In this document: positions 61,660 to 64,000 of the stretch, piece after piece
How the letters are laid out: each line of letters opens with the position of its first letter
Numbering within the stretch: the stretch's first letter is position 1
Translations under genes and position numbers: made by a program
The notes under the pieces: generated by a model
The model's input: only the letters and a program-made list of their open reading frames with translations
The model's database searches: none
Told to the model about the DNA's origin: nothing
Assembly (NCBI GenBank): GCA_037957365.1
Contig: JARHVA010005357.1
Coordinates: 917,001-981,000 of the forward strand
Length of the DNA: 64,000 nt
From: Torreya grandis
Taxonomy: Eukaryota; Streptophyta; Pinopsida; Cupressales; Taxaceae
Direction: 5' to 3'

Positions 61660-62480
61660 AAAAATGAAGTGTAATGATTCTAAATATCTAAGAACACATC
61701 CATAAGATGTGGATAGTCAAATGGTGGATCTTGCGGGAGGTCATCCAATGTTAGATATTGAATCTACCCAAACTTTAATAAATCATCATCATTATGATCA
61801 TCATACCATTCTATCTATAGAAGTATAGCCTTATCCTTAGCATTAGTATAGATTTTATGCATTCAAATAACATGTTTATCTACTATGTAATAAGACTCTT
61901 GTGTGGTCCCAGGGTATCCCACATTAGAACACTATATGATTGTATGAAATATATGATTTTATTTTGGGACATCATGTAAAATGTGAATCGTGTGTCCCTC
62001 ATAATTAAAATTTAAACATCTATCTATTTGATCAATTATGGCATCCATTACCTATAACCATGTACTACTACTATATGTGAGTGATTGTGCTCATGACAAA
62101 AATTAGTTTGTTAACCACCTTAGGACCACATGTAACTAGTAGTGTGATATGTACTAAAGATTCTTGATAATGGATAACATGTTATAGCTCCATATATTAG
62201 TTCCATATGTGTTGTAATAATGAAAAATTAAAAGTGCTCAGATCATAATCCATATTTATAGAAACATGAAAAATGTATTAGTCCTTAATTAAATCTTGAT
62301 AGTCAATGGATCCTTCCTTGAATGTTGAGGCCAATGAAGAGGTGGAGGCTATGTAATCTAAATAGTGTCCTTAGAATTGAGTTTATTCAATTTTTGTATT
62401 AATGATGAGCATGTATCTATATCATGTCTGGGAATCCTATAAAAGAGACAAAAAGTTATATCACCATGTTGTGATAATGT
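61660..62480 (-). pseudogene. gypsy-related remnant with zinc-knuckle-like box
   Basis: Minus-strand translation near 62460-62350 reads DITFCLFYRIPRHDIDTCSS, then LIQKLNKL, a C-x2-C/Y-x-x-x-x-H-D-x3-C box like the knuckles in E1 gag, with the second Cys lost. Toward the left end (61800-61678) it reads WYDDHNDDDLLKFG, then LTLDDLPQDPPFDYPHLMDV, FLDI and a stop, clearly protein-like with a real-looking terminus. I do not recognise the left part. Confidence 0.5.
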
Positions 62481-63079
62481 ACTAATAGATCTATGGTGAA
62501 CGGTGGGTAATACTAGTAATCCTTTATCAAGTAATATTTATAAAATCAGTTATGGTCTATTTTGTATACTTCTTGCCTAAATTTAGATAATTAGTTCAAT
62601 ATCCATATATGTAACCATATGTACTATGTGTATAGAAGAATCTACCTCTAACTAAAATTGATTATCGGGGCTTATACCTGAGATATTATGAATTGGTGGT
62701 GATGCCTATGTATAGAAAGGTATGAGTGCCTTATAATCATCTCTATACTCTCTAAGGCATATTGGTGTGAATATCAATGTGCTTAAATAATAATCAATAT
62801 TTATAGGTGCTCTATTATCCTCTATGGTGGTCTATGAATTTGTATCTAAATTTTAGATGTATATTTGCTTTGATTTAAAAAGTAATAGTAACTACGCTAT
62901 GAAGATCTCATCATCCATTATGGGTGAGGGGAAATGTGTTGTAGGAGGTTCACTCTCCATCATGCATGAAGGTAAATATGATTTAGGAAGATATATAATT
63001 ATTGAAAGAATAGTGGTAGTAGATTCCCTGAGCTCATATGTATGCATCTATTATATAAGAATCATGTGAGGCAGGGAAT

Positions 63080-63565
63080 ATATGATAATATGAGATTTCC
63101 CATCTAAATAAATACTTGGGGTATAAGTATTAATGACTCTATAATATTTGAATGGTTGATTATCAATTACACAAGTGTATAGATATCCATAATGTAAAAA
63201 CTTGATACATCTATGCAAGTTAGAGGTAATTGTGTCTATGCCATGTATCCTAGGTCTACCAAGTTATAAAGTTTAATGCAAATGATTAGCCATCACCTAA
63301 AATACTATGGATATGTTTTTGTCCCAAATGTGATTCCAAAGTAATACAACTCCATGCCTATTAAGGAATGTCATCAAAACCTCAAATTTTCTTATATATA
63401 TTCTTAATAGATGATATATCAACCCCCATATCCTATAAGAATTTGAGGTTGCATATGTTAAGACCTAAACAACTATCAATTAGAACTCATTTAATAATGA
63501 TTCTTTTAATTAATGCATGAATGAAGAGTGGTAGATTTTGATTAATAATTTTCTATGAGGTCAAA
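63080..63565 (-). pseudogene. gypsy aspartic protease remnant
   Basis: Minus strand reads GNKDLTS, KIINQNLPLFMH, then IIIK, VLIDSCLGLNICNLKFL near 63480-63420, then MGVDISSIKN and IYKKI, GFDDIP. After a shift, RIHGIDTITSNLHRCIKFLH and YGYLYTCVIDNQPFKYYRVI follow near 63250-63130. The family form is VLVDxGSxLNICPLxxL, then RAFD, then LLGRPWIH...STLHxxIKF. The first catalytic Asp is kept and Gly is Cys. It ends at the LTR fragment starting at 63589, with no gag between. Confidence 0.65.
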
Positions 63566-63588
63566 TCCTTATTTCCAAAAGATATAAC

Positions 63589-64000
63589 TATTTTAGCATC
63601 AATTTTCACCCTTGGCTAGGTTTCTTCAGACTCTCTCTAATTAAGCTACACTATTGGAACAACCCCAGGTTGTGGGTCACTTATGATGAGTTTGAACCTC
63701 TAGAGAAGGCTGACTTCCTTTTTGATGGATCACTTATACTAATGTTTGCAGTAGGAAAAGAGTTATAAAGGGGAAATAAGGATCCTAAGAAAGCTAACAA
63801 GGTGATGCACCAAACTAAATAAGAACTCACACAAGAATGAAATATACCTTGAAGAAGTATGATATATAGTAGCTCACACAATCTCAAAATATATCTAATT
63901 ATATAAGTATTTCATACATTAGGTTTAGGAAGAAATGAATGAGGCTAGAAGGAGTTCTAAGAATCACATCAAGATTACATTAATGGTAGAAATAACATAA
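63589..64000 (-). repeat. gypsy LTR fragment, cut by the window edge
   Basis: Aligns with 9075-9420: TATT-TA-(G)CATCAATTTTCACCC, AACCCCAGGTTGTGGGT, TTGAACCTCTAGAGAAGG, GGTGATGCACCAAACT and GCTCACACAATCTC. It belongs to the same LTR family in the same orientation but is clearly diverged. It continues beyond 64000. Confidence 0.75.

Noticed and set aside
61660..63565. Integrated plant pararetrovirus as the source of the protease and knuckle remnant
   Set aside because: The protease blocks match gypsy elements, an LTR of a gypsy family is adjacent, and no movement-protein or other viral domain was seen.

Overview
The window looks like intergenic DNA from a land plant with a large genome dominated by transposable elements. 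It is A+T-rich and almost devoid of CG dinucleotides. Every recognisable coding segment belongs to an LTR retrotransposon of a plant type (Ty1/copia with an initiator-Met tRNA primer site, a chromovirus-like Ty3/gypsy element, and Tat-lineage Ty3/gypsy elements with a second RNase H). I found no cellular gene, RNA gene or CRISPR array. All reading frames are broken by stops and frameshifts. The stops sit mostly where CAA, CAG, CGA or TGG is expected, which fits decay of methylated cytosine. The species cannot be named from the sequence.

Layout. 1-6139 (minus): a Ty1/copia element entering from the left edge, with its 5' LTR at 5164-6139. 6140 to about 9500 (minus): a Ty3/gypsy remnant with the integrase C-terminus, large (CT)n tracts inside a local duplication, a primer-site motif and the start of an LTR. 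About 9500-19212: a long block with no recognisable domain apart from a doubtful K/E-rich remnant. 19213-24719 (plus): a compact chromovirus-like gypsy element with both LTRs. 24720-26431: spacer holding two copies of a roughly 520-bp direct repeat.

26432-55833 (plus): element 'E1', a 29.4-kb Tat-lineage gypsy element bounded by a perfect 5-bp duplication (GTTGG). Its order is 5' LTR, gag with two zinc-knuckle-like modules, protease, a G-patch-like segment, RT, RNase H, archaeal-type RNase H (aRNH), integrase, a long 3' region carrying an antisense ORF with plant-mobile-domain (PMD) features, polypurine tract, and 3' LTR. Two later insertions sit inside it. One is a solo copia LTR (28896-29952) in gag. 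The other is a complete 11.3-kb minus-strand Tat-like element 'E2' (34998-46284) between protease and RT. At both sites the E1 reading frame runs on in register if the insert and one target duplication are removed.

55834-64000: poorly resolved A+T-rich sequence, with a polypurine tract and putative LTR start on the minus strand near 59028, a degraded protease-like and zinc-knuckle-like region at 61660-63560 (minus), and at the right edge an LTR fragment related to the one at 9075.

The most interesting biology is in the Tat-like pair. E1 carries an antisense PMD-like ORF with a candidate intron, two gag zinc modules, and a near-perfect hairpin of about 300 bp in only one of its LTRs. E2, nested in E1, carries its aRNH upstream of RT, whereas E1 carries it downstream.
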